Source of the DNA: an uncultured Collinsella sp.
Lineage (GTDB): Bacteria; Actinomycetota; Coriobacteriia; Coriobacteriales; Coriobacteriaceae
NCBI GenBank assembly: GCA_958415625.1
Contig: CATYZI010000029.1
Location: 1-27,700, forward strand
Length of the DNA: 27,700 nucleotides
Reading direction: 5' to 3'
Of the stretch, positions 15,064 to 22,928 are shown in pieces; position 1 is the first letter of the stretch; each line of letters opens with the position of its first letter. The notes under the pieces were generated by a model. That model did no database searches. It had not been told where the DNA came from and was given only the letters and a program-made list of their open reading frames with translations. Made by a program: the position numbers and the translations under genes.

Positions 15064-15104
15064 AAAACCTGCCAAAATAAACCTGTCCCTTTTTGGCAGG
15101 TTTT
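15064..15104 (-). terminator. Type B-like hairpin with different stem, terminator of the moa genes
   Basis: Perfect 14-bp arms AAAACCTGCCAAAA / TTTTGGCAGGTTTT enclose the 13-nt loop TAAACCTGTCCCT. The right arm overlaps the moaC-mobB stop codon (15103-15105), and on the minus strand the stem ends in TTTT, as an intrinsic terminator would. The loop keeps the CCTGTCCC core of the type B repeats while the stem is unrelated. Confidence 0.75.
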
Positions 15105-16407
15105 AGGCCAGATGGTCCTGAATCAGATCGCAGATGGCTCGGGCGTCGTTGATGTTGATGGCTCGGGTCGCAAAGCCGGCGTCGAAGGCCTGACGCGCCA
15201 GGGCTTCATTGCAGGCAAGGGCTAGCGTGTGGCCATCGACCAGGTCGAGCGAGCTCTTGCCGCGCAGGCGGTCGACACCGGAGCGCGCGACCACGATGTT
15301 GTCGAAGCCCTCGGTCTTGTAGCCCTCAATGATCACCACGTCGACATCGTTGTAACGCAACAGCAGCTCGCGCGCGGGCATCTCGTCCTCCTCGCGCGTG
15401 TCGGCGTACTCCGCCCAGCGCGTGGCGCAGATGAGCCCCACGTGCTTGGATCCGGCCTGGTGATGGCGCCAGGTGTCCTTAGCGGGTACATCGATATCAA
15501 AGCCGTGATGCCCATGATGCTTGAGCGAACCCACGCGCAGGCCGCGGCGGGTGAGCTCGGCGATAACCTTCTCGACGAGCGTGGTCTTGCCCGAGTTTTG
15601 GTAGCCGATAAACGCGATCGCGGGGACGGCCGGGGCGGGAGCTGCGGGTGCGGCCGGGACGGATACGCTCGCGGGCGCGGTGCCGTCGCCAGCGGCGGCC
15701 TCGGCAGCAGCAGCTTGACGCTCCGCGCGATCCCACACGCCCGAGCGGCCGCCCTCCTTGTGCAGCAGACGCACGTCGACGATTTCCATGCCGCGGTCTA
15801 CTGCCTTGCACATGTCGTAGATGGTCAGGCACGCGGCGCTCGCTCCGGTTAGAGCCTCCATCTCGATACCCGTCTTGCCCGTTACGCCGGCCGTAACCAG
15901 CACGTGAAAGCCAACCTGCCCATCCGCGCGCGCCGGCGCCCAGCCCTCGGGCACGTCCTCGGCCGGCGTCCCCGCCGCAGCGATGGGCGCAATGTCGCAC
16001 TTGCTCTTGGTAATGAGCAACGGATGGCACATGGGGATGATGTCGCTCGTGCGTTTGATGGCCATGATGCCCGCCACGCGCGCGCAGGCAAGCACGTCGC
16101 CCTTTTTGGCGCGGTCCTGCAGCACCATGGTCTGCGTCTCGGAATGCATGAGAATGGTGCCCTCGGCGATAGCAATGCGATGGGTCTCGGCCTTGTCGGA
16201 CACGTCGACCATGCGCACCTCGCCCTTGGCGTCCACGTGCGTCAGCTCGTCGCGGCGCGCGTCACGGGCGGGCTCGGCTGCAGCGCTGGCAGTCGGCTGC
16301 GCGGACGCGTCGGCGCTGCCAGCATTCGCCGCAGCCGTGACTTTGTGGGCAGACATCGCGGCCCTGCGAGCGGCCTTGGTGGCATCGGCGTACCTGCTCT
16401 TGGCCAT
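15103..16407 (-). CDS. moaC-mobB: Fusion: cyclic pyranopterin monophosphate synthase (MoaC) - MobB GTP-binding protein
   Basis: A 434-residue two-domain molybdenum cofactor protein. An Ala-rich N-terminal extension (1-50) precedes MoaC (about 54-223: LTHVDAKGEVRMVDVS, IPMCHPLLIT, EMEALTGASAACLTIYDMCKA, LLHKEGGRSG with the likely catalytic Lys217). An Ala/Pro linker (about 226-262) leads to MobB (263-434) with the Walker A motif GYQNSGKTT (268-276) and IIEGYK (359-364). MoaC finishes cPMP, the first stable pterin; MobB assists guanine-dinucleotide cofactor formation or delivery. The start is the ATG at 16405-16407 with GGAGG 8 bases upstream, only 4 bp after the moaA stop, so the two are one operon. 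The fusion joins an early and a late step, with no moaD, moaE, moeA or mobA nearby. Both domains look intact. Confidence 0.93.
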   Translation of the reverse strand: MAKSRYADATKAARRAAMSAHKVTAAANAGSADASAQPTASAAAEPARDARRDELTHVDAKGEVRMVDVSDKAETHRIAIAEGTILMHSETQTMVLQDRAKKGDVLACARVAGIMAIKRTSDIIPMCHPLLITKSKCDIAPIAAAGTPAEDVPEGWAPARADGQVGFHVLVTAGVTGKTGIEMEALTGASAACLTIYDMCKAVDRGMEIVDVRLLHKEGGRSGVWDRAERQAAAAEAAAGDGTAPASVSVPAAPAAPAPAVPAIAFIGYQNSGKTTLVEKVIAELTRRGLRVGSLKHHGHHGFDIDVPAKDTWRHHQAGSKHVGLICATRWAEYADTREEDEMPARELLLRYNDVDVVIIEGYKTEGFDNIVVARSGVDRLRGKSSLDLVDGHTLALACNEALARQAFDAGFATRAININDARAICDLIQDHLA

Positions 16408-16411
16408 ATGA

Positions 16412-17467
16412 TCATCCTCCGATTTGGGACATAAATCGTTGCGTGCCCTCAATTATCGCGTGTTCCTGCGGTTTGTGGGCCACGGCATCGCGCCAAATCG
16501 AAAGTACCTGCATATCATCACCACGGCGCAGGGCGTCGCGCACCGAATACTCGGCATCGCTGAACAGGCACGGACGCACGTTGCCGTCGGCCGTCAGGCG
16601 CAGGCGGTTGCAATTCGCACAAAAATGGTTGGACATGGCACTGATGAAGCCAACCGTTCCCGCCGCGCCCGGAAAGTGCCAATAGCGCGCAGGGCCCGCG
16701 CCGGCAGGAGCGTCGTTGATGTCGAGCGGCTCGAGCTCGCCCAGTCCCGTCGCGGTGACCCCGGCATTGATGCGCGCCCGCAGCTCGTCGCTCGGCACGG
16801 TGTCACTCGCATCCCACAACTCGGGATTGAGCGCGGGAGCATGCGGGTCCACAGCGCAATGCGAGCTCGTACGTTCGTCGCCGATGGGCATGTACTCGAT
16901 AAAGCGCAGGTGGATGGGGCGGTCGACGGTCAGCCGCGCAAGAGCCGCCACATCCTGGTTGAGCCGACGCACCACAACGCAGTTGACCTTAACGGGCTCA
17001 AAGCCCCAAGCCAGCGCCGCGTCGATGCCGGCCATAGTCTGTTCGAGCCGGCCCAGGCGCGTGATCTTTCCAAAGAGCGTAGGGTCGAGCGTGTCGAGCG
17101 AGATGTTGACGCGATTAAGCCCCGCGTCTTTGAGCTGCGGCGCCAGCTTGGGCAGCAGGGCGCCGTTGGTGGTAAGCGAGATGTCCTCGATCTGCGGAAT
17201 CGCGCGGATGTCGCGAATGAGCGGGATGATACGGCGGCTGACCAGCGGCTCGCCGCCCGTCAGGCGTACGCGGCGAATGCCCTCCCCCGCCACCAAGCGC
17301 ACAAAGCGGGCGATTTCCTCGGCGCTGAGCAGCTCGTCGTGCGCGCGGGGCGCCACGCCATCGGCCGGCATGCAATAAATGCAGCGGAAATTGCACTTGT
17401 CGGTAACGGCAATGCGCAGGTAGTTAATGTCGCGGCCAAAGCCGTCATGTTGCACGCGCCCGTCCAC
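16412..17467 (-). CDS. moaA: GTP 3',8-cyclase MoaA (radical SAM)
   Basis: MoaA converts GTP to 3',8-cyclo-GTP, the substrate of MoaC, using two [4Fe-4S] clusters. The 351-residue protein has the radical-SAM cysteines C25, C29 and C32, the SAM-binding GGEPL (71-75), the C-terminal cluster cysteines C283, C286 and C300, and the terminal Gly-Gly (350-351) needed for activity. The start is the GTG at 17465-17467, with GGGGAGGG a few bases upstream. It is the first gene of a two-gene operon with moaC-mobB. A TATTAT -10 box lies 41-46 bases upstream. Confidence 0.96.
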   Translation of the reverse strand: MDGRVQHDGFGRDINYLRIAVTDKCNFRCIYCMPADGVAPRAHDELLSAEEIARFVRLVAGEGIRRVRLTGGEPLVSRRIIPLIRDIRAIPQIEDISLTTNGALLPKLAPQLKDAGLNRVNISLDTLDPTLFGKITRLGRLEQTMAGIDAALAWGFEPVKVNCVVVRRLNQDVAALARLTVDRPIHLRFIEYMPIGDERTSSHCAVDPHAPALNPELWDASDTVPSDELRARINAGVTATGLGELEPLDINDAPAGAGPARYWHFPGAAGTVGFISAMSNHFCANCNRLRLTADGNVRPCLFSDAEYSVRDALRRGDDMQVLSIWRDAVAHKPQEHAIIEGTQRFMSQIGG

Positions 17468-17507
17468 GCAGCCCTCCCCTCACGCGGCGTTTTATTCTTC
17501 GGAAAAC

Positions 17508-17513
17508 ATAATA
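17508..17513 (-). promoter_or_regulatory. Possible -10 box for moaA
   Basis: TATTAT on the minus strand, 41-46 bases before the GTG start, sits in an AT-rich patch. No good -35 is seen. I see no molybdenum-cofactor riboswitch-like fold in the short leader. Confidence 0.3.
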
Positions 17514-17601
17514 CCCCACGGGAGAATCATGCCGACACCCGTACGACAGGACAGGTCACTTCGGGCAAAACGGACTTTCCAAGCCCATCCTCAACACACA
17601 A

Positions 17602-17662
17602 ACCATCACAACATTCGATGCTTTTCCCGTTTTTGGCAAAAAACGTCGAATGTTGTGATGGT
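17602..17662. repeat. Type A palindromic repeat, copy 3
   Basis: Perfect 17-bp arms (ACCATCACAACATTCGA and complement) flank a 27-bp spacer. The spacer is base-for-base the same as in copy 4 and different from copies 1 and 2. It lies between the orphan nuclease-like gene (3' side) and moaA (5' side). Confidence 0.88.
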
Positions 17663-17702
17663 CTGCCTGCCCACGGCACCCCGTAGAAGGACCAAAACAC
17701 CC

Positions 17703-18740
17703 CTAGAGGCCGCCGTCCCAGTGCCGAATCACGAATTCTCGCAGGTCGTTCTGACGTTTCTGGAACGCTTCGCTTCGGTCGCACTTAAGGCCTATCGCGA
17801 GTGCGATGGCGTTCATCGCCCGGTGCAATTGCAGCTGGTGGGCAAACTGAGTCCCGGTGAGGACGATCATCCTAAAGCCCAGCGTGCTCAGCACGGTCAT
17901 ACGCTCCGCATCCGACGCGCTGCGCTGTTTATCAAGATGGTCCGAGCCGTTGTATTCAATCCCCGTACCACTCGCAGGCGCATATACGTCGATCTCGAAA
18001 TACCCGGCCTTTGCGAGATATTTGAACTCGCTGGGAACATCGACCCGATGGTTGAGCTCGATCTTGACGTATCCCAGCCCGCCCTGGGAACGTTTTGCTA
18101 CGACCATGATTGCGGTGGCCGTCTCCATGGGCGACCGCGCGCCATCGTGCACGCGCTTGAGCACGGCGGCCGCGCGTATGGCCCCCTGACGAGATCGGTT
18201 CTCATTGCAATAGGCAATCAAGTCGGCAACGGTATACCTCTGCCCCATCTCGACATAATCGTCCGTCGACAGATGATTCAAATGGTATCGGGCACAGATT
18301 TCGTAGCCATATTCCAGCTGCTCGGGCTCACTCATCCACGAACCCGCTTGGACAAAACACATGACCTCATCAACCACTAGAAGGCCCTCTGCCACCTCGA
18401 TAAGATGGCCTGGAGGTACCGGCGCCCCAAACACGTGGCACCTAAATCCAGCCGGCGTCGAGCGCTCAAAATCGAAGTTGACGAGCGTGTCGATATGATC
18501 GAGCTCTTCCCGTGGAATACCAAGCGAAACCAGATGGTCGGTAACAATCCCGACTGCCGTTGAAGCCCTCAGCCCCTTGGCATCGAGCCCCAATTTGGGC
18601 AGGTCCGCAGTCGGCTCCGCCTCGCTAGCAAGCGAGTCCTCATCGTATAGGCTGCTTGCTCGCGAGAGCGGCTCGGACGGGCGCGCCACGTTGTGGTACA
18701 GCCAGGCAGTCTTATGGGACAGGACGATCGGCAGGTCCAT
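17703..18740 (-). CDS. Orphan protein with restriction-endonuclease-like (DUF559/AbiEi-style) C-terminal domain
   Basis: 345 residues, with no signal peptide or membrane segment. The C-terminal half resembles the DUF559/Vsr-like PD-(D/E)XK fold. E206 (SPMETATAI) is followed by Y247FEIDVYAP with D251, then GIEYNGSDH with E262, then a DAERMTVLSTLGFRMIVL tail, the usual order of acidic residue, D, E-x-(D/N)-G and D-x-x-R-x-x-x-L-x-x-x-G. The N-terminal half (VNFDFERSTPAGFRCHVFGAPVPPGHLIEVAEGLLV region) resembles the front part of actinobacterial AbiEi-type proteins, but I cannot assign it. The start is the ATG at 18738-18740 with GGAGGG 3 bases upstream. It stands alone between two identical-spacer type A repeats. 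DNA cleavage is inferred, not shown. Confidence 0.6.
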   Translation of the reverse strand: MDLPIVLSHKTAWLYHNVARPSEPLSRASSLYDEDSLASEAEPTADLPKLGLDAKGLRASTAVGIVTDHLVSLGIPREELDHIDTLVNFDFERSTPAGFRCHVFGAPVPPGHLIEVAEGLLVVDEVMCFVQAGSWMSEPEQLEYGYEICARYHLNHLSTDDYVEMGQRYTVADLIAYCNENRSRQGAIRAAAVLKRVHDGARSPMETATAIMVVAKRSQGGLGYVKIELNHRVDVPSEFKYLAKAGYFEIDVYAPASGTGIEYNGSDHLDKQRSASDAERMTVLSTLGFRMIVLTGTQFAHQLQLHRAMNAIALAIGLKCDRSEAFQKRQNDLREFVIRHWDGGL

Positions 18741-18840
18741 GAGCCCTCCAATGGAGTCGGATAACCAACCTTATTCCCCTGCCCACGGGTCCGCACACCT
18801 TCGCGCGCAAGAAAGCGATTCCACCCGATCGAGTGGTAGA

Positions 18841-18905
18841 AAAACCATCACAACATTCGATGCTTTTCCCGTTTTTGGCAAAAAACGTCGAATGTTGTGA
18901 TGGTT
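18841..18905. repeat. Type A 65-bp palindromic repeat, copy 4
   Basis: Perfect 19-bp arms flank a 27-bp spacer identical to that of copy 3. It lies 3' of the ABC exporter genes and 5' of the nuclease-like gene. On the minus strand the stem ends in GGTTTTTC, so it could also stop transcription, though toward the nuclease-like gene rather than at its own end. Confidence 0.9.
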
Positions 18906-18955
18906 TGAGGCGAGGTGAGGAGCATGGAGGGGTCAAAGCATCGTGCTCGAACGGG

Positions 18956-20854
18956 TTAATCCAACTCTTTTAAGCCATGCGCCAGCTGCCAGTACTCTCC
19001 ATGTAACGCGAGCAACTCCTCGTGGGTGCCGCGCTCGATGATGCGGCCGTGTTCGAGGACCATGATGGCGTCGGCGTCGCGGACGGTGGACAGGCGGTGC
19101 GCGATCATAAACGTGGTGCGTCCGCGCATGATGCGGTCCATGCCGCGCTCGATGAGCTTTTCGGTGCGCGTGTCGATGGAACTCGTGGCCTCGTCCAAGA
19201 TGAGCACCGGCGGATCGGCGACGGCCACGCGCGCGATGGCGAGCAGCTGGCGCTGGCCCTGCGACAGGTTGGCGCCGTCGGCCGTGACCGGCGTGTCGTA
19301 CCCTCTAGGCAGGCGGCGGATAAACGAATCCGCACAGGCGGCCTCGGCGGCGGCGCGCACCTCCTCGTCGGTCGCGTCGAGGTTGCCAAAGCGGATGTTC
19401 TGCGCAATGGTGCCGCTAAACAGGTGTGTGTCCTGCAGCACAATGCCGAGCGACCCGCGCAGGCTGGCCTTGGCAATGTGCTTGACGTCGATGCCGTCGT
19501 ACGTGATCTCGCCCTCATCGACCTCATAGAAACGGTTGATGAGGTTGGTGATGGTCGTCTTACCGGCGCCCGTCGAGCCCACAAACGCGATCTTTTGCCC
19601 CGGCTTGGCAAACAGGTTGAGGTCCGTGAGCACACGGGTGCCCGGCACGTAGGAAAAGTCCACGGCATGGAAGCGCACGTCGCCGGCAAGCGGGACCAAG
19701 CCGCACGTGAGCTCGGTACCGTCGGCGGCCACCGCGCGGCCCGACTCATCAACGGCAGCCACATCATGCAGGTGCCCGTACGCGCCCACGCCCTGGCCCT
19801 CGGGAATCTTCCACGCCCACGCGGCGTCGCCCGTCTGCACCAGCTCCACGCAGCCCTCGTCCACCTCGGGCTTAAGGTCCATGGCGGCAAATAGGCGCTC
19901 GGCACCGGCCAGCGCGTTGAGCAAAAAGTTGCCCAGCTGCGTGAACTGGTTGATGGGCATGGCGGCCTGACGCACAAAGACCAGGTAACTTGCAAGCGCG
20001 CCCACGTCGGCGAGCCCCTTGATGCAGAGCATGCCGCCCGCCACGGCGACGATGGCGTAGTTGGCATAGCCGATCACCACGGTCATGGGCACCATCGAGT
20101 TGGCGTAGGCTTGCGCGGCGCCACCGGTGCGGCGCAGTTCTTGGTTGCGCACGTCAAAACCAGCCACGTTGGCCTGTTCGTGATTAAAGACCTTGATGAC
20201 CTTTTGACCCGAGACCATCTCTTCGATATATCCGTCCAAATCGCCAAGCGATGCCTGCTGGGCAGCAAAGAAGCGCTTAGAGCGCGCGCCCGAGTAGCGC
20301 GCATACAGCACAATGGCCGCATCGCACACGAGCGTGATAATCGTGAGCTGCCAGTTAAGAATGATGAGCATGGCCGTGGTGCCCACAACCTGAATGGCGG
20401 CCTGGATCACGTTGGCAAAGCTGTTGTTGAGCGCCTCGGAGACGGTGTCGACATCGTTGGTAAAGAAGCTCATGATGTCACCCGAGCGCGTGCTGTCGAA
20501 GTAGCTCAGCGGCAGCGTCTGGATGTGCGCGAACAGGTCGCGGCGGATATCGGAAACCACGCGCTGGGCCGCGCGCACCATAATCTGCGAGTAACCCAGG
20601 GCCGAGAGCACGCCCGCGGCGTAGATGATCGCCGTCAGGATAACTTGCTTGGCGAGCAGTTCCTCCCCGCCCGTGGCCAAACCGTTAACGATGGGGCGCA
20701 CCATGTAGGTGCCGGCGAGGCTCGCGATGGCGGCGACGGAGGCGAGCACGCCCACCGCGAGCAACGAGAACTTGGCATGCCCCATGTAGGAGAGCAGGCG
20801 GCGGAGCGTCTGCGTCAGATTGGCGGGACGGGCCTGAGCGGATGTCTTAGGCAT
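18956..20854 (-). CDS. ABC exporter half-transporter, catalytically complete subunit
   Basis: 632 residues: a six-helix exporter membrane domain (about 30-320), an unusual 60-residue Gly/Ala/Asp-rich insert before the ATPase (about 330-390), then a nucleotide-binding domain with Walker A GSTGAGKTT (426-434), signature LSQGQ (530-534), Walker B LILDE with catalytic E555, and switch H586. It pairs with the gene just upstream to form a heterodimeric multidrug/lipid-type exporter. The frame is open upstream to 21094, but the true start is the ATG at 20852-20854 with GAAGGGGGTGA just before it, overlapping the partner's stop by 8 bases. Substrate unknown. Confidence 0.93.
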   Translation of the reverse strand: MPKTSAQARPANLTQTLRRLLSYMGHAKFSLLAVGVLASVAAIASLAGTYMVRPIVNGLATGGEELLAKQVILTAIIYAAGVLSALGYSQIMVRAAQRVVSDIRRDLFAHIQTLPLSYFDSTRSGDIMSFFTNDVDTVSEALNNSFANVIQAAIQVVGTTAMLIILNWQLTIITLVCDAAIVLYARYSGARSKRFFAAQQASLGDLDGYIEEMVSGQKVIKVFNHEQANVAGFDVRNQELRRTGGAAQAYANSMVPMTVVIGYANYAIVAVAGGMLCIKGLADVGALASYLVFVRQAAMPINQFTQLGNFLLNALAGAERLFAAMDLKPEVDEGCVELVQTGDAAWAWKIPEGQGVGAYGHLHDVAAVDESGRAVAADGTELTCGLVPLAGDVRFHAVDFSYVPGTRVLTDLNLFAKPGQKIAFVGSTGAGKTTITNLINRFYEVDEGEITYDGIDVKHIAKASLRGSLGIVLQDTHLFSGTIAQNIRFGNLDATDEEVRAAAEAACADSFIRRLPRGYDTPVTADGANLSQGQRQLLAIARVAVADPPVLILDEATSSIDTRTEKLIERGMDRIMRGRTTFMIAHRLSTVRDADAIMVLEHGRIIERGTHEELLALHGEYWQLAHGLKELD

Positions 20855-22667
20855 GGCGCTCACCCCCTTCCGTGGCTTGAGGTGATCCGCTGGGGCCAGA
20901 GGAAGACGGGGCATTTGCGCCGTCTGCGACGTCCGCATCCCCCGCAAACTCCATCTGCGAGGCATAGATCTCCTGGTAGATGCTATCGCCCGCCAGCAGC
21001 TCCTCATGCGTGCCCACGCCGTGGACACGGCCGTCGTCCAACACAATAATGCGATCGGCATCCATGACGCTCGCAATGCGCTGCGCGATGACAATCACCG
21101 TCGTGTTGGGAATCTGAGCGATGTGCTCGCGAATCTTGGCGTCGGTCGCCATATCGACCGCGCTGGTCGAATCGTCAAAGATGAGCACACGCGGATGTTT
21201 GAGCAACGTACGCGCGATGCACAGGCGCTGCTTCTGCCCGCCCGAGACACCGGCACCGCCCTGACCCAGATAGCCGTCAAGGCCGCCGATGCGATCCAGG
21301 AACTCGTCCACGCATGCCGCGCGGCAAGCCGCGAGGAGCTCATCGTCCGACGCCTGCGGATTGCCCCACTGCAGGTTCTCGCGCACGGTACCCGTAAACA
21401 GCACGTTCTTTTGTAACACGATACCCACGGCGTCGCGCAGGGCGACCAGGTCGTAATCGCGCACGTCGTGTCCGCCCACAAGCACGGCGCCCTCGGTGGC
21501 GTCGTACAGGCGCGCAATCAGCTGCACAAGCGAGCTCTTGCCCGAGCCCGTGCCGCCGAGGATGCCCACCGTGGAGCCTGCCTCAATGCAAAGGTCAATA
21601 TGCTCGAGCACATCCTCGGCAGCATCCGCGCGGTACTTAAACGACACGTCGCGAAACTCGATGCTTCCATCGGCCACTTCACGCACGGCAGCGGCAGCGT
21701 CGGGCGCTTGGATAAGCGAACGTTCGTCGAGCACCCGCGAGATGCGCTCCACGCTGGCAAGTGCGCGGGTGAGCAGCAAAAACACGTTGGAAATCATCAT
21801 GAGCGAGTTCATGATCAGCAGCACATAGCTCATAAAGCCCGTGAGCGAGCCCACGCCGAGCTCGCCGGCAAGAATCATGCGCCCGCCGATCCACAGAATG
21901 GAAAGCGCCGCCACGTACATCGACAGCTGAAACACCGGCAGGTTGAGTACAGCGTTGCCAAAGGTATTCGTCGCGGTGCGCGCAAGCTCGGTATTGACGG
22001 CATCGAACTTGGCCTCCTCGTGCTCGGCGCGCACGTACGCCTTGACGGCGCGCACGGCGGTGAGGTCCTCCTGCACCACACCGTTGAGATGGTCCATCGA
22101 GGTCTGCAGCTGGCGGTAAAGCGGACTGACGCGATAGGTGATAACGCCCAGTACGATCGCCAACACCGGCAGGATGATCGCGAATACCGTAGCAAGCGGA
22201 CGCGACAGCACCAGCGCATAGACCAAGCCGACGATGAGCGTCACGGGGCCGCGCACCATGGGGCGAAAGCCGTTGCCGATGGCGTTTTGGATGACGGTGA
22301 TATCGGTGGTCATGCGCGTGACGAGCGAGCTGGCATCGTAGTTGTCCAGATTGCCAAAGGCGAGCGTCTGAATCTTGCGATACTCCGCCTCGCGCAGGTT
22401 AGCGCCCAGCCCCGAGGCAACGCGGGCAGACGTGCGCGCATAGCCCAAGCCAAGTACCAGCGAAAATGCAGCGCATATCAACATATACGTGCCCTGCAAC
22501 AGCATATAGTTGATGTCGCCCGCGGGCACGCCCACATCGATGATATTTGCCATGATGACCGGGATAAACAGCTCGAGCGCCGTCTCGGCCGTCACAAAGA
22601 GCACGCCGAGCATGGCATCGCGGCGGTATGCCCCCAGATAGGAAAACAAAATCTTGAGATTGCGCAC
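20847..22667 (-). CDS. ABC exporter half-transporter, degenerate-site subunit
   Basis: 606 residues: membrane domain (about 15-310) and ATPase with Walker A GGTGSGKSS (371-379), Q419, signature VSGGQ (474-478) and Walker B VLIFDD (494-499). Asp499 stands where the catalytic Glu is expected, and the D-loop reads STSAVD. This is the usual mark of the subunit that forms the degenerate ATP site in heterodimeric exporters; the partner encoded next has the normal Glu. It starts at a GTG (22665-22667) with GGGGGATG upstream. A near-consensus promoter lies 42-69 bases before it. Together with the overlapping downstream gene it forms a two-gene operon. Confidence 0.93.
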   Translation of the reverse strand: MRNLKILFSYLGAYRRDAMLGVLFVTAETALELFIPVIMANIIDVGVPAGDINYMLLQGTYMLICAAFSLVLGLGYARTSARVASGLGANLREAEYRKIQTLAFGNLDNYDASSLVTRMTTDITVIQNAIGNGFRPMVRGPVTLIVGLVYALVLSRPLATVFAIILPVLAIVLGVITYRVSPLYRQLQTSMDHLNGVVQEDLTAVRAVKAYVRAEHEEAKFDAVNTELARTATNTFGNAVLNLPVFQLSMYVAALSILWIGGRMILAGELGVGSLTGFMSYVLLIMNSLMMISNVFLLLTRALASVERISRVLDERSLIQAPDAAAAVREVADGSIEFRDVSFKYRADAAEDVLEHIDLCIEAGSTVGILGGTGSGKSSLVQLIARLYDATEGAVLVGGHDVRDYDLVALRDAVGIVLQKNVLFTGTVRENLQWGNPQASDDELLAACRAACVDEFLDRIGGLDGYLGQGGAGVSGGQKQRLCIARTLLKHPRVLIFDDSTSAVDMATDAKIREHIAQIPNTTVIVIAQRIASVMDADRIIVLDDGRVHGVGTHEELLAGDSIYQEIYASQMEFAGDADVADGANAPSSSGPSGSPQATEGGERHA

Positions 22668-22708
22668 GCAGGTTCATCCCCCATCAAACGTTGTTCGCAA
22701 ACCCACGT

Positions 22709-22736
22709 ATTATGGCGCGCCGTGCGGCGGTGTCAA
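22709..22736 (-). promoter_or_regulatory. Sigma-70-type promoter of the ABC exporter operon
   Basis: Minus strand: TTGACA (22731-22736), 16-bp spacer, CATAAT (22709-22714). The -35 is perfect and the -10 is 5 of 6. The GTG start follows 42 bases later. The spacer contains the GGCGCGCC palindrome. Confidence 0.65.
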
Positions 22737-22855
22737 GTGTTCCGAAATCGATTTCTGCAAGGCTAGCGTAGGCTTCATGCTCGCAGGACGCGCCCCTGTA
22801 TTCAATTGGAAATGAACGCATGCGTGACTTTTTCGCTCCGCCGCCAACACAAACC

Positions 22856-22886
22856 TTGACTCTACAATTGTTATAGGGTTTTCACT
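22856..22886 (+). promoter_or_regulatory. MerR-type promoter of the MATE gene
   Basis: TTGACT (22856-22861) and TTCACT (22881-22886) are separated by 19 bp, the long spacer typical of MerR-activated promoters. The spacer region holds an imperfect dyad CTCTACAATTGTTATAG (22860-22876). A MerR-family gene lies downstream of the MATE gene. The MATE ATG follows 42 bases later. Confidence 0.5.
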
Positions 22887-22928
22887 ACACTGGTACGTAA
22901 ACGACCCAAGCCAGAAAGTGCCCCGCCC

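Noticed and set aside
3675..18905. Repeated palindromes as a CRISPR array
   Set aside because: Copies are scattered kilobases apart between genes, with no regular spacers and no cas genes.
20855..21094. 80-codon upstream extension of the second ABC subunit
   Set aside because: It overlaps the partner's ATPase domain out of frame; a ribosome site and ATG at 20854 give the normal exporter start.
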